Position numbers and translations under genes: made by a program. DNA of 64,000 nt, from contig CAKMKB010000144.1 in NCBI GenBank assembly GCA_927435965.1, forward strand, positions 1 through 64,000, given 5' to 3'. The DNA comes from 38-11 sp927435965 (lineage in GTDB: Bacteria > Bacillota > Clostridia > Tissierellales > Dethiosulfatibacteraceae). Positions 1 to 8,506 of this stretch are shown here, one piece after another. The stretch's first letter is position 1, and each line of letters opens with the position of its first letter. The notes under the pieces were generated by a model. It saw nothing but the letters and a program-made list of their open reading frames with translations. It ran no database searches and had not been told where the DNA came from.

Positions 1-58
1 CTAATGAAGACCCGATTATTCCAGCGATTATTGTTAAGACAATAGCAAATACTATCAT
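1..58 (-). CDS. small membrane protein, partial (second copy)
   Basis: The minus-strand ATG is at 58-56 and the gene runs off the left window edge. The 19 visible codons equal the N-terminus of the plus-strand gene at 325, because both lie on the arms of the inverted repeat. An identical Shine-Dalgarno stretch (GGAAGGTGAGG) precedes both. Whether the rest of the gene is also duplicated cannot be seen here. The visible part is the first half of one hydrophobic helix. Function unknown. Confidence 0.5.
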   Translation of the reverse strand, partial: MIVFAIVLTIIAGIIGSSL

Positions 59-124
59 TTTTTATCCTCACCTTCCATATTATCTTTAAAATAGTGACAG
101 CCTTCACATAAATTATCACATAAC

Positions 125-258
125 TAACAGTGCTAAGACTCTCACTTCTATAAGTGGGAGATAAGCACTGTAGAGTCCCTGGATAACGGTTTCTAAGGTT
201 CAGATGACGTTTGAAATGCCACCTTAACCCAAGAACCCTGTTAATTGATTATATAAGC
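125..258. other. hairpin-rich spacer, possible small RNA or IS200/IS605-type end
   Basis: The spacer between the repeat arms is highly structured. CAGTGCT (129-135) pairs with AGCACTG near 173, enclosing a second stem CTCTCACTT/AAGTGGGAG with a 4-base loop. TAACAG (125-130) pairs with CTGTTA (238-243), and AAGGT pairs with ACCTT further in. No ORF of note is present. The short-loop terminal hairpin is reminiscent of the ends and guide RNAs of IS200/IS605-group elements, but no TnpA or TnpB gene is present and that reading is inference. It could also be a structured small RNA or a riboswitch-like leader. Confidence 0.35.
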
Positions 259-324
259 GTTATGTGATAATTTATGTGAAGGCTGTCACTATTTTAAAGA
301 TAATATGGAAGGTGAGGATAAAAA

Positions 325-477
325 ATGATAGTATTTGCTATTGTCTTAACAATAATCGCTGGAATAATCGGGTCTTCATTAGGATTTGAAATGAATTTTT
401 CTGAACTGGGACCGATATTGTCAGTTGCTACAATGGGTGGGTTTATTATGATTGAAATCAGAAGAAAAAAGTTATGA
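325..477 (+). CDS. 50-residue small membrane protein
   Basis: A short ORF with a strong ribosome site (GGAAGGTGAGG, 307-317) ahead of ATG 325. The product has an N-terminal hydrophobic helix (about residues 2-20, rich in I, V, A, G), a short acidic loop, a second weaker hydrophobic stretch (residues 29-44) and a basic tail ending RRKKL. It probably sits in the membrane with a cytoplasmic C-terminus. It lies 16 bases upstream of the next membrane protein gene and is likely co-transcribed with it. The first 19 codons lie in the inverted repeat. I do not recognise the family. Confidence 0.6.
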   Translation: MIVFAIVLTIIAGIIGSSLGFEMNFSELGPILSVATMGGFIMIEIRRKKL

Positions 478-493
478 TAAAAGGAGGCTTTAA

Positions 494-1069
494 ATGGTCG
501 TCAAGGAAAGTAGTGTTACGGGATTCTTAACTGATGCGCAAAGGGAAATGAGATCAGCTTTTTTAGGTGGATTTGCAGGACAACTTGTTTCTGGAGTGAT
601 ATGGTTGCTAGCTGCTATCATTAGTACTATCAGTACACCAAGGTATGGTATGATTTTTCTGTTTTTTGGTTGTATGAGTATATTTCCACTTACACAATTG
701 ACATTGCGTATGATGGGGAGAAGTGCAAAAGTGAGTAAAGGGAATGGATTATGGGAGCTCGGATCCCAAATAGCTTTTACTGTACCTCTAAATTTTCTTT
801 TAGTTGGTGCAATTATCCTTTACAGGCAGATATGGTTTTTTCCCGCTGCTATGATTGTAGTTGGGACTCATTACTTACCATTTATTACGCTATATGGGAT
901 GAAAATGTTTGGTATCCTGGCTGGGCTTCTAATACTTATCGGAACAGGACTGGCGATGTATGGTCCTCCTATTTTTAGTCTTGGAGGATGGCTGACAGGT
1001 ATTATCTTAATTATTTTTGCTTTTTTAGGCAGATCAGTTGTTCTCAAGGAAGAAAAATTAGATAAATGA
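494..1069 (+). CDS. multi-pass membrane protein (DUF7010-like)
   Basis: A 191-residue integral membrane protein. The start at ATG 494 follows AAAGGAGG at 480-487. About six hydrophobic segments are visible (roughly residues 29-45, 50-68, 88-108, 112-130, 138-158 and 162-180), with a short charged N-terminus and a lysine-rich C-terminus (EEKLDK). The overall pattern fits small Firmicutes membrane proteins of the DUF7010 type, recalled from memory and not verified. No catalytic motif is visible. The tiny membrane protein directly upstream probably belongs to the same transcript. Function unknown. Confidence 0.55.
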   Translation: MVVKESSVTGFLTDAQREMRSAFLGGFAGQLVSGVIWLLAAIISTISTPRYGMIFLFFGCMSIFPLTQLTLRMMGRSAKVSKGNGLWELGSQIAFTVPLNFLLVGAIILYRQIWFFPAAMIVVGTHYLPFITLYGMKMFGILAGLLILIGTGLAMYGPPIFSLGGWLTGIILIIFAFLGRSVVLKEEKLDK

Positions 1070-1093
1070 ACACAGCTGCGTAATCATATTTGA

Positions 1094-1122
1094 TTGACAT
1101 TATTATAAATATCCAATAATAT
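1094..1122 (+). promoter_or_regulatory. sigma-A promoter for the cheR-kinase-GGDEF operon
   Basis: TTGACA at 1094-1099, a 17-base spacer and TAATAT at 1117-1122. An alternative TATAAT at 1123-1128 would have a spacer that is too long. Transcription would start near 1129, leaving an untranslated leader of about 75 bases before the gene at 1207. Confidence 0.65.
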
Positions 1123-1206
1123 TATAATATATAGATAAGAATAATCAGACTCTAATGAAGACAATTCTTTTCAGTCATCAAACATACTAAAGAGCAAGGA
1201 GCTCAG

Positions 1207-2040
1207 ATGAATAATGAATTAAATGGGATTGAACAATTTGTAGAAACCGTTTACGGATTAGATATTTCGAAGTATGATCACTCATTTCTCAGACGAGCAT
1301 TGGAAAAAAGACTTACAATTACACAAAAATCCACAATTTCCGATTATATCCATTACTTATCAATCAATGCTGATGAAGCAGTTAGACTATTCCAATCACT
1401 AAATAATACATATACTGAATTTTTTAGAAATCCTCTTACTTTTGCACAACTGGAGCAATGGATTCTACCGCAACTAATGGAAGAGAACACTGCTAATGAG
1501 GAGCTAAGAATCTGGTCTGCTGGATGTTCTTCAGGACAGGAAGCTTACTCAGTAGCAATGCTCATTGAAAACATAAACTCTAATAAACAGAAAAAAGTCA
1601 GGTACCGTATCATTGCAACAGACATTTCAGAGTCAGTGTTGCTTGAAGCAAAAAAAGGCGAGTATAGTGAAAATGATATACAGAGGATTAGGGTACAGGA
1701 TTTAAAAAGGTATTTTGTAAAGTCAGGAAAACTATATACTATAAGTGATAGTCTAAAACGACATGTGAACTTTTCTAACTATAATCTACTTGATAACCTA
1801 TCGTTTTTCCCACAGGAAAGTATATATGGTGATTTTAATCTTGTTGTATGCAGTAATATGTTGTTCTATTATAAGCTAAACCATCAGAAAAGCATCGTGA
1901 AGAAACTGATTAATTCACTTGATAAGCATGGATATCTGATAACAGGAGATGCAGAAAAGCATATTGTTGAGAAGTTTAGTGAATTGTTTATAGTTGCTCC
2001 GCCCTCACCTATTTTCAAACGAAGGAGTTGTCTGAAATGA
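1207..2040 (+). CDS. CheR-family glutamate methyltransferase
   Basis: A 277-residue CheR-type SAM-dependent methyltransferase, which in classical chemotaxis methylates glutamates on receptors. The helical CheR N-terminal domain covers about residues 5-60 (SFLRRALEKRL), followed by the SAM-binding domain with WSAGCSSGQEAYSVA near residue 100 and ATDIS near 140. The usual C-R-N-V-L-I-Y-F motif is altered to SNMLFYY. ATG 1207 follows AAGGAG at 1196-1201. The gene is first in a three-gene operon whose stop overlaps the kinase start (ATGA). No CheB, CheA or receptor gene is nearby, so it more likely serves the neighbouring kinase or an unknown protein target than flagellar chemotaxis. Confidence 0.88.
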   Translation: MNNELNGIEQFVETVYGLDISKYDHSFLRRALEKRLTITQKSTISDYIHYLSINADEAVRLFQSLNNTYTEFFRNPLTFAQLEQWILPQLMEENTANEELRIWSAGCSSGQEAYSVAMLIENINSNKQKKVRYRIIATDISESVLLEAKKGEYSENDIQRIRVQDLKRYFVKSGKLYTISDSLKRHVNFSNYNLLDNLSFFPQESIYGDFNLVVCSNMLFYYKLNHQKSIVKKLINSLDKHGYLITGDAEKHIVEKFSELFIVAPPSPIFKRRSCLK

Positions 2041-5009
2041 AACTAACAAATCTTAAGATATCGAAGCAATTAAATATTTATTTAATTGCAATTTTTTTAG
2101 TTGTTATAGTGTTAACAGCAAGCTCTTTTTTCTCTATGGATGTTTTATGGAACAATACAGCTGACTTATACAATCATCCCTTAACTGTTCGGAGAGCAGT
2201 AGGGGATATTAAAGTAGATGTTCTTTTAATTCACAGGGATATGCGGCAGTTGACTTTTGAACAGAGTGAACAGGAAATCACGAGGCTCATCAGCAATATT
2301 GATACTTATGAAGCAAATATCGAACGGCATTTAGATATTCTATACAGCAGATACCTGGGTCCGCAAAGTGATATTGATGAAACTGTAAATGCATTAAATC
2401 AATGGAAAACCATCAGAACTGAAACAATCAGATTATTGCGTGCCGGACAGGTTGAAGAAGCTGAAAATAGAGTTAAAGCAAGTGGCGTAGGCGGTATGCA
2501 GGCGGACAATATTTTGGATAATCTAACCCAAATCAGTGATTTCGCATCAACCAAAGGTGATGATTTATTTGAAACTGCGCAAAATCAGAGAAATAGAATC
2601 ATAGGACAAATGATATTTTTATGCTTAGGAATTCTTGCTATATTAATTGTAGTTATTCACTATCTGCGAAAAGGGTTATTGCCTCCTTTGGCAGCATTAA
2701 CTGCTGCTACTGAAGCAATTAACCGGGGGAAGCTAGATATACGGATACAAAACGACTCACCAAATGAGCTAGGGGAGCTATCAAGAGCATTTAATGACAT
2801 GTCCGAAACTATCCAAAATGAAATGGAATATAGAGAGAACACAATCGCTATATCTTCAGTTATGTTTAAACATACTACCCTACGTCCATATTGTCAGGAG
2901 TTGTTGAATAATCTGATTGAGGTTACTTCTTCACAAATAGGTGCAATATATTTCTTAAATGAAGTCAATGATCAATTTGATTGTTACGAGTCTGTTGGGG
3001 CAAAGGTTAATACGCTTTGCTCGTTTTCTTCGTCTGCAAAAGAAGGTGAATTTGGCATAGCACTAGCAACAAAAAAAGTACACTATTTGAAGGATATTCC
3101 ATCCGATATTCAGGTTGTATTCTCCACAGTTATAGGAGAATATAAAGTAAAAGAAATCATAACGATACCTATTATCAATGGAGCTGATGTTATCTCCGTG
3201 ATTTCTCTGGCAAGCATAAAAGGTTACTCAACAAATGCGATTAGGTTCATTGACGGTGTAGTAAATGAAATCACCGCTAGCCTTAATGCAGTATTGTCAT
3301 CACAGAGGATTCTTGAGTTTTCTAAGAAGCTTCAAACTAATAACACTGAGTTGGAACAACAAGCAAAAGAGCTAGAAATGCAGGCAAATGAGTTGACAGA
3401 GCAGAATGCTAAACTGGAAATGCAAAAAAAGCAATTGGACGAAGCCAGCCGACTCAAAACCAGTTTTTTATCAAATATGAGCCATGAATTACGGACTCCT
3501 CTCAATTCGGTTATCGCTCTATCAGCAGTGCTTGGTCGAAGACTTGTCAACAAAATTCCTGAAGAGGAATGGAGCTATCTAGAAATTATTGAGCGAAATG
3601 GGAAAAATCTTCTGACATTGATTAACGATATACTAGACATTTCCCGAATCGAGGCAGGTCACGAAGAAGTTGAAATAAAAAGGTTTAATGTTGATTATGT
3701 AATTTCAGATATGGTAGCAATGTTACAGCCTCAAGCACAACAGCAAGAAATTGAGATGATCTATACTTCAGAAGATGCTGAGATATTGATTAATAGTGAT
3801 TATAACAAGTTTAGGCATATTCTACAAAACCTAATCGCAAATGCAATTAAATTTACCGAAAAAGGTACTGTTGAGATTATAGCCACTCAACATGAAAATA
3901 GCATTGAAATTGCTGTGAACGACACCGGTATAGGCATTCCTGAAGAACATCTGCCACATATTTTTGACGAGTTCAGGCAAGTTGATGGTAGCACTTCCAG
4001 AAAATTCGGAGGAAATGGTCTAGGATTGGCCATTTCAAAAAAATATGCTCATTTATTGGGAGGTATCATTACAGTAAATAGTATTCTTGGCTCGGGCTCA
4101 CAGTTTAAATTGACTCTACCATTGCATTATTGTGATGATAATTTTATAACTGAAGAAACAAATATAATCGATAAAGGGGCTAATACGATACTATCAGAAG
4201 ATCAAAATAGTAATGATTTGTCTGAAAAAACAATTCTTTTGGTAGAGGATAATGAATCATCGATCATACAGATCAAAGATCTGATAGAGGCAATTGGATG
4301 CAACGTTCAAGTTGCACACGATGCAAGCGAGGCATTTGGGATCATTGAACATGGAATACCTGACGCCATGATACTTGATTTGATGATGCCCGATGTTGAT
4401 GGATTCCAAGTGCTAAAAATACTACGCAACGCAGAACCAACAGCTCACATACCAGTATTGATACTGACAGCAAAGCATATTACTAAAGAAGAACTGAGCT
4501 TTTTAAAGCGAAACAATGTGCATCAATTAATTCAAAAGGGTGAAATTAAGCGACAAGAACTCAAGCAAGCAATAGTGAGTATGTTGAGTCTTGATAAAAA
4601 TCATGTAGAGAAGTTGTTAAAAAAACCTCAAATAATTGAAGGCAAACCAGTAGTGTTGGTGGTTGAAGACAATCCGGATAATATGACAACAGTAAAAGCT
4701 CTTTTAAAAGACAATCACATTGTAATAGAAGCAGTGAATGCTCACGAAGGTATAGAAAAGACAAAAAAATATTTACCGGATCTCATTCTGATGGACATTG
4801 CTCTACCGGATCTCAATGGGATAGAGGCGTTCAGGAAAATAAGAAGAATGCCACAATCACAACACATACCGGTTATTGCATTAACTGCCAGTGTTATGCA
4901 AAATGATCGCGAAACCATTCTATCACACGGATTTGATGCGTTCATTGGTAAGCCTATTATCGAGAGTGAGTTCTCTATAGTATTGAATGAGGTGCTATAT
5001 GGAAAATAA
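2037..5009 (+). CDS. hybrid sensor histidine kinase with two receiver domains
   Basis: A membrane hybrid kinase of 990 residues. In order it has TM1 (about 12-32), an extracellular four-helix-like sensor (33-188), TM2 (189-211), HAMP (212-264), a GAF-like domain (275-420), a coiled coil (425-468), HisKA with phospho-acceptor His483 in SHELRTPL, an HATPase domain (N-box NLIANAIKFT near 598, DTGIGIP, GGNGLGL), and two receivers with Asp781 (LDLMMPD) and Asp920 (MDIALPD). An upstream in-frame TTG at 2028 touches the ribosome site GAAGGAG (2021-2027), so ATG 2037, nine bases away and overlapping the cheR stop, is the better start. The kinase probably passes phosphate to its own receivers and to the next gene's receiver. 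Confidence 0.93.
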   Translation: MKLTNLKISKQLNIYLIAIFLVVIVLTASSFFSMDVLWNNTADLYNHPLTVRRAVGDIKVDVLLIHRDMRQLTFEQSEQEITRLISNIDTYEANIERHLDILYSRYLGPQSDIDETVNALNQWKTIRTETIRLLRAGQVEEAENRVKASGVGGMQADNILDNLTQISDFASTKGDDLFETAQNQRNRIIGQMIFLCLGILAILIVVIHYLRKGLLPPLAALTAATEAINRGKLDIRIQNDSPNELGELSRAFNDMSETIQNEMEYRENTIAISSVMFKHTTLRPYCQELLNNLIEVTSSQIGAIYFLNEVNDQFDCYESVGAKVNTLCSFSSSAKEGEFGIALATKKVHYLKDIPSDIQVVFSTVIGEYKVKEIITIPIINGADVISVISLASIKGYSTNAIRFIDGVVNEITASLNAVLSSQRILEFSKKLQTNNTELEQQAKELEMQANELTEQNAKLEMQKKQLDEASRLKTSFLSNMSHELRTPLNSVIALSAVLGRRLVNKIPEEEWSYLEIIERNGKNLLTLINDILDISRIEAGHEEVEIKRFNVDYVISDMVAMLQPQAQQQEIEMIYTSEDAEILINSDYNKFRHILQNLIANAIKFTEKGTVEIIATQHENSIEIAVNDTGIGIPEEHLPHIFDEFRQVDGSTSRKFGGNGLGLAISKKYAHLLGGIITVNSILGSGSQFKLTLPLHYCDDNFITEETNIIDKGANTILSEDQNSNDLSEKTILLVEDNESSIIQIKDLIEAIGCNVQVAHDASEAFGIIEHGIPDAMILDLMMPDVDGFQVLKILRNAEPTAHIPVLILTAKHITKEELSFLKRNNVHQLIQKGEIKRQELKQAIVSMLSLDKNHVEKLLKKPQIIEGKPVVLVVEDNPDNMTTVKALLKDNHIVIEAVNAHEGIEKTKKYLPDLILMDIALPDLNGIEAFRKIRRMPQSQHIPVIALTASVMQNDRETILSHGFDAFIGKPIIESEFSIVLNEVLYGK

Positions 5010-7308
5010 GAGGTTCAAGATACTAGCAGTCGATGATAATAAGGATAATCTGGTTATTCTAAAAGCCTTAATTATGGATGCTTTTAAAGAGGCTGAGGTG
5101 TTGTCAGCTGTAAGTGGTCAACAAGGGTTTTATATAGCTGAAGTGGAGGAACCTGACGTAATTCTTCTGGACATAATAATGCCGGGGATGGATGGATTCG
5201 AGGTGTGCACGAGACTTAAAGCAGATAAAAGACTTCGTGATATACCTGTTGTATTTGTAACGGCCCTGAAAGGTGATAAAGAGAACCGCATCAAAGCATT
5301 GGAATGTGGAGCGGAAGCTTTTTTGTCAAAACCAATCGATGAAATTGAACTGACTGCACAGATTCGAGCTATGATTAAAATAAGAGCTGCAAATCTCCAG
5401 AAGCGTGACGAAAAACAATTGCTTGCTGCATTGGTTGAAGAGAAAACCAGGGAACTGAAGGAATCAAATATAAAAACACTGCAATTGTTTGAAGCGTTAA
5501 AGAAAGAGCAGAGATTAACCGAGGCAATATTTGATAGCATACAGGGTTATTTATTTGTTTATGATGAGTATGGTAAACTTATAAAATGGAATAAGAAGCA
5601 TGAAACAATAACCGGATTCACAGCTGAGGAATTATCCCATATGACTCTTGAAAAATGGTTTGATAAAGAGGATATATTGAAAGTTAACGCAGCCGTACAT
5701 GATGTTTTCGAAAAAGGTTATGGCGAAGTGGAAGCCCAGCTGATCTTAAAGAACGGAGAAAAGTTGATGACCCGCTCAAGTGGAGCTCCTTTCGTTTGGG
5801 ATGGACGTAAATATTTTGCCGGTATTGGCGTGGACATTACTGAGCAATTGCATGCAAAAAAAATCCTAAAAGAAAAAGAGTTAGCTTTAATCAAAAGCGA
5901 AGCAAAGTATCGACAAATAACTGAGAGCATTTCGGATGTTGTTTGGACTGCTGATTTGAACCTCAACACAATTTATGTAAGTCCATCCGTTGAAAAGATG
6001 TTGGGAGAGTCAGTTCAAGCACACTTAAATCGTTCTTTCGAGGAAAAGCTTAAATCGGATTCTTTGAAAAGAGTACATCAGGTTTTGGCTGAAGAATTGG
6101 AAAGAGAAAAAGATCCTAGGTGTGATAAAAAAAGATCCAGGATTATTGAAGTAGAGCACTATCATGCAGATGGAAGTACTATTTGGGTTTCTATGCATGT
6201 ATCTTTTTTGAGAGATGATAATGGCAAAGTAATTGGATTCCAAGGCGTAAGCCGTGATATTACACAGCGTAAAAAAGTTGAAAATGAACTGCTTTATTTA
6301 AGCTATCATGACCATCTTACCGGTTTATACAACCGAAGATTTTTTGAAGAAGAATTGAAAAGGGTGGACACAAATCAAAACCTTCCATTGTCAATAATTT
6401 TATGTGATGTTAACGGATTAAAACTAGTTAATGATTCATTTGGACACGATTCAGGAGATCAACTTCTTATAATGGCTGCTGATGCTATCAGAAATGCATG
6501 CCGAAAGGAAGCTGTTATAGCTAGAATAGGAGGGGATGAGTTTGTTGTTCTACTGCCTAAGGTTTCAGCAATTGAAACGGTTCAAATAGCAAACCAGATA
6601 AAAGAAATGGCTTCATTAGAAAAAGTAGCCAACATTGAACTGTCTCTTTCATATGGATATGATACCAAGACTAATGTCAAACAACCAATCAATGAGGTAA
6701 TTGCAAATGCTGAAAACTATATGTACAGACATAAACTATATGAGCGGTCGAGTATAAGAAGTAAAACGATAGATTTGATTATGAATGCATTATATGAAAA
6801 AAGCAATCGAGAGGCAATGCATTCGAGCAGGGTTAGTAGTATTTGTCAATCTATTGCAGTTAAAATGAATTTTGACAAGGATGCAGTCAATCAGATGAAA
6901 ATTGCAGGACTTATTCATGATATTGGGAAAATAGGAGTAGATGAGAAAATACTTAACAAGCCGGGTAGTCTAACTAATAATGAAAGAAAAGACGTGCAAA
7001 GGCACCCCGAAATAGGTTGGAGACTATTGAGCTCTACAAACGAATTTACAGAGTTAGCCCAATTTGTACTTAATCATCATGAAAAATGGGATGGTAGTGG
7101 ATATCCGAATGGACTCAAAAAAGATACAATACCACTTGAGGCTAGGATTATTGCTGTTGCTGACGCATATGATGCAATGACCAGCAAAAGAAGCTACAAA
7201 AGTATTATAGATCAGGAAGAGGCTGTAAATGAATTGATGAGATGTGCCGGGACTCATTTCGACCCTGAGATAGTAGAGATTTTCGTGAATCAAGTATTAA
7301 AGATATAA
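4999..7308 (+). CDS. response regulator with PAS-PAS-GGDEF-HD-GYP (cyclic di-GMP turnover)
   Basis: A 769-residue cytoplasmic output protein. It has a receiver with Asp58 (LDIIMPGMDG) and the lysine in SKPID, a coiled coil (about 125-160), two PAS domains (about 165-280 and 300-420), GGDEF (about 430-585, with an intact GGDEF signature at 511-515), and HD-GYP (about 595-765, with HDIGK at 640-644 and HHExxDGxGYP from 693). Both cyclic di-GMP synthase and phosphodiesterase signatures are intact. The inhibitory RxxD site normally just before GGDEF is absent. ATG 4999 overlaps the end of the kinase gene and is preferred over ATG 4987 because GAGGTG at 4989-4994 lies between them. It is very likely the phosphorylation partner of the hybrid kinase. 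Confidence 0.92.
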   Translation: MENKRFKILAVDDNKDNLVILKALIMDAFKEAEVLSAVSGQQGFYIAEVEEPDVILLDIIMPGMDGFEVCTRLKADKRLRDIPVVFVTALKGDKENRIKALECGAEAFLSKPIDEIELTAQIRAMIKIRAANLQKRDEKQLLAALVEEKTRELKESNIKTLQLFEALKKEQRLTEAIFDSIQGYLFVYDEYGKLIKWNKKHETITGFTAEELSHMTLEKWFDKEDILKVNAAVHDVFEKGYGEVEAQLILKNGEKLMTRSSGAPFVWDGRKYFAGIGVDITEQLHAKKILKEKELALIKSEAKYRQITESISDVVWTADLNLNTIYVSPSVEKMLGESVQAHLNRSFEEKLKSDSLKRVHQVLAEELEREKDPRCDKKRSRIIEVEHYHADGSTIWVSMHVSFLRDDNGKVIGFQGVSRDITQRKKVENELLYLSYHDHLTGLYNRRFFEEELKRVDTNQNLPLSIILCDVNGLKLVNDSFGHDSGDQLLIMAADAIRNACRKEAVIARIGGDEFVVLLPKVSAIETVQIANQIKEMASLEKVANIELSLSYGYDTKTNVKQPINEVIANAENYMYRHKLYERSSIRSKTIDLIMNALYEKSNREAMHSSRVSSICQSIAVKMNFDKDAVNQMKIAGLIHDIGKIGVDEKILNKPGSLTNNERKDVQRHPEIGWRLLSSTNEFTELAQFVLNHHEKWDGSGYPNGLKKDTIPLEARIIAVADAYDAMTSKRSYKSIIDQEEAVNELMRCAGTHFDPEIVEIFVNQVLKI

Positions 7309-7320
7309 ATCAATTTTACT

Positions 7321-7352
7321 TCTCCCACACTTCCAAATGGGAGATTTTTCTT
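7321..7352 (+). terminator. Rho-independent terminator of the signalling operon
   Basis: Stem TCTCCCA (7321-7327) with TGGGAGA (7338-7344), a 10-base loop and the tail TTTTTCTT. It starts 12 bases after the GGDEF/HD-GYP stop. An in-frame ATG at 7337 lies inside it, which helps exclude that codon as the start of the next gene. Confidence 0.85.
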
Positions 7353-7399
7353 GGAAAAGAACAACAAGATGCAAAAATAAGAAAACAGTAGGAGATATG

Positions 7400-8479
7400 A
7401 TGGCACAACTTGACAAAAGTAAGAAAAAGATTAGAATTTTTGGATTGAGCATAGTAGGTTTCGTTTTGATATTTTCTGTCATTTCGATGATTGTTGTATC
7501 GATTATTTACAATGGACAATTTCCAAGATATGATAGACATGATTCGACGATTACAGCCGGATTGAGATATGAAGATCTAGAAACGGTGTATCCAAGAAGT
7601 CTTGTGAATTTCAAATCAGGCAATAATACCTTGCAAGGATATATCTATGGTCAAAATCAAAACCAAGGTCTTGTTGTCGTGGCCCATGGTCTTGGCGGAG
7701 GCGCGGATAGTTATTTGTCTCAAATCACTTATTTTGTCGATCAGGGATGGCAGGTTTTTGCTTACGATGCAACCGGAAGCTTTGACAGTGAAGGCAAGAC
7801 CACAAAAGGATTTCCTCAAGCATTGATTGACTTGGATGCGGCTTTGACATATATTAACACTCAAGAGACATTTGTCGATCTGCCAATACTATTGTTTGGG
7901 CACAGCTGGGGTGGCTATGCAGTGTCCAATCTATTGCATTATGACTACAAAATTTCGGCTGTTGCTACAGTATCCGCTGCCAATAGTGCGATGGAAATGA
8001 TTGTAGAACAAGGACGAAGTATGATGGGGCCCTTTATTAATATTCAATATCCATTTTTGTGGTTATATCAAAGGATCTTATTTGGCGAAACGGCTTCTCT
8101 GAATGCAATCGACGCCATCAACCAATCAAATGTACCTGTTTTGATTATACACGGATCCGAAGATGAGGTTATTGCTTATGAGGGCAGCTCCATTATTTCG
8201 AAACTTGAAGACATCACCAATCCTAACACAAGAGCCATATCATTAAGTGAGCCTGGAAGAAACGGGCATAACAATCTATTTCGTTCCAGAACCAGTATGG
8301 AATACATAGATGAAATCAATATTGAATATCGCAAGCTTTATGATTCATATAATCAAAACATTCCATATGAAATCAAACAAGACTTTTACTCAAAAATTGA
8401 TAGAGACTTAGCCCAAGATATAAACAGAGACTTGATGGATGAGATTAATGATTTCTTCTTGGAGAGCATAGGTAAATAG
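7400..8479 (+). CDS. membrane-anchored alpha/beta hydrolase
   Basis: A 359-residue serine hydrolase. The start is set at ATG 7400, five bases after AGGAG (7390-7394). ATG 7337, further upstream, lies in the terminator hairpin. A basic N-terminus (KSKKK) and one TM helix (about 12-36) place the catalytic domain outside the membrane. The alpha/beta fold shows HGLGGG (oxyanion region, near residue 98), the nucleophile elbow GHSWGG (near 169), an acidic residue in HGSEDEV and the histidine in GRNGHNN. Substrate unknown; peptidase, esterase and lipase are all possible. It is followed 27 bases later by a second hydrolase of another subfamily. Confidence 0.82.
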   Translation: MAQLDKSKKKIRIFGLSIVGFVLIFSVISMIVVSIIYNGQFPRYDRHDSTITAGLRYEDLETVYPRSLVNFKSGNNTLQGYIYGQNQNQGLVVVAHGLGGGADSYLSQITYFVDQGWQVFAYDATGSFDSEGKTTKGFPQALIDLDAALTYINTQETFVDLPILLFGHSWGGYAVSNLLHYDYKISAVATVSAANSAMEMIVEQGRSMMGPFINIQYPFLWLYQRILFGETASLNAIDAINQSNVPVLIIHGSEDEVIAYEGSSIISKLEDITNPNTRAISLSEPGRNGHNNLFRSRTSMEYIDEINIEYRKLYDSYNQNIPYEIKQDFYSKIDRDLAQDINRDLMDEINDFFLESIGK

Positions 8480-8506
8480 TGACAAATAAACACAAGGATG
8501 TAAATC

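Larger units (their letters stand above)
1..382. repeat. perfect 124-bp inverted repeat with 134-bp spacer
   Basis: Bases 1-124 are the exact reverse complement of 259-382, and the left arm may continue past the window edge. The arms carry a ribosome site and the first 19 codons of a small membrane protein on each side, so two identical genes diverge from a central spacer. Possible origins are a genuine palindromic duplication, an invertible segment, or a chimeric assembly or amplification join. The sequence alone cannot tell these apart. The perfect identity argues that the event was recent. Confidence 0.95.

Noticed and set aside
2028..2036. TTG start for the hybrid kinase
   Set aside because: It directly abuts the ribosome site GAAGGAG, leaving no spacing; ATG 2037 is nine bases away and overlaps the cheR stop in the usual coupled manner.
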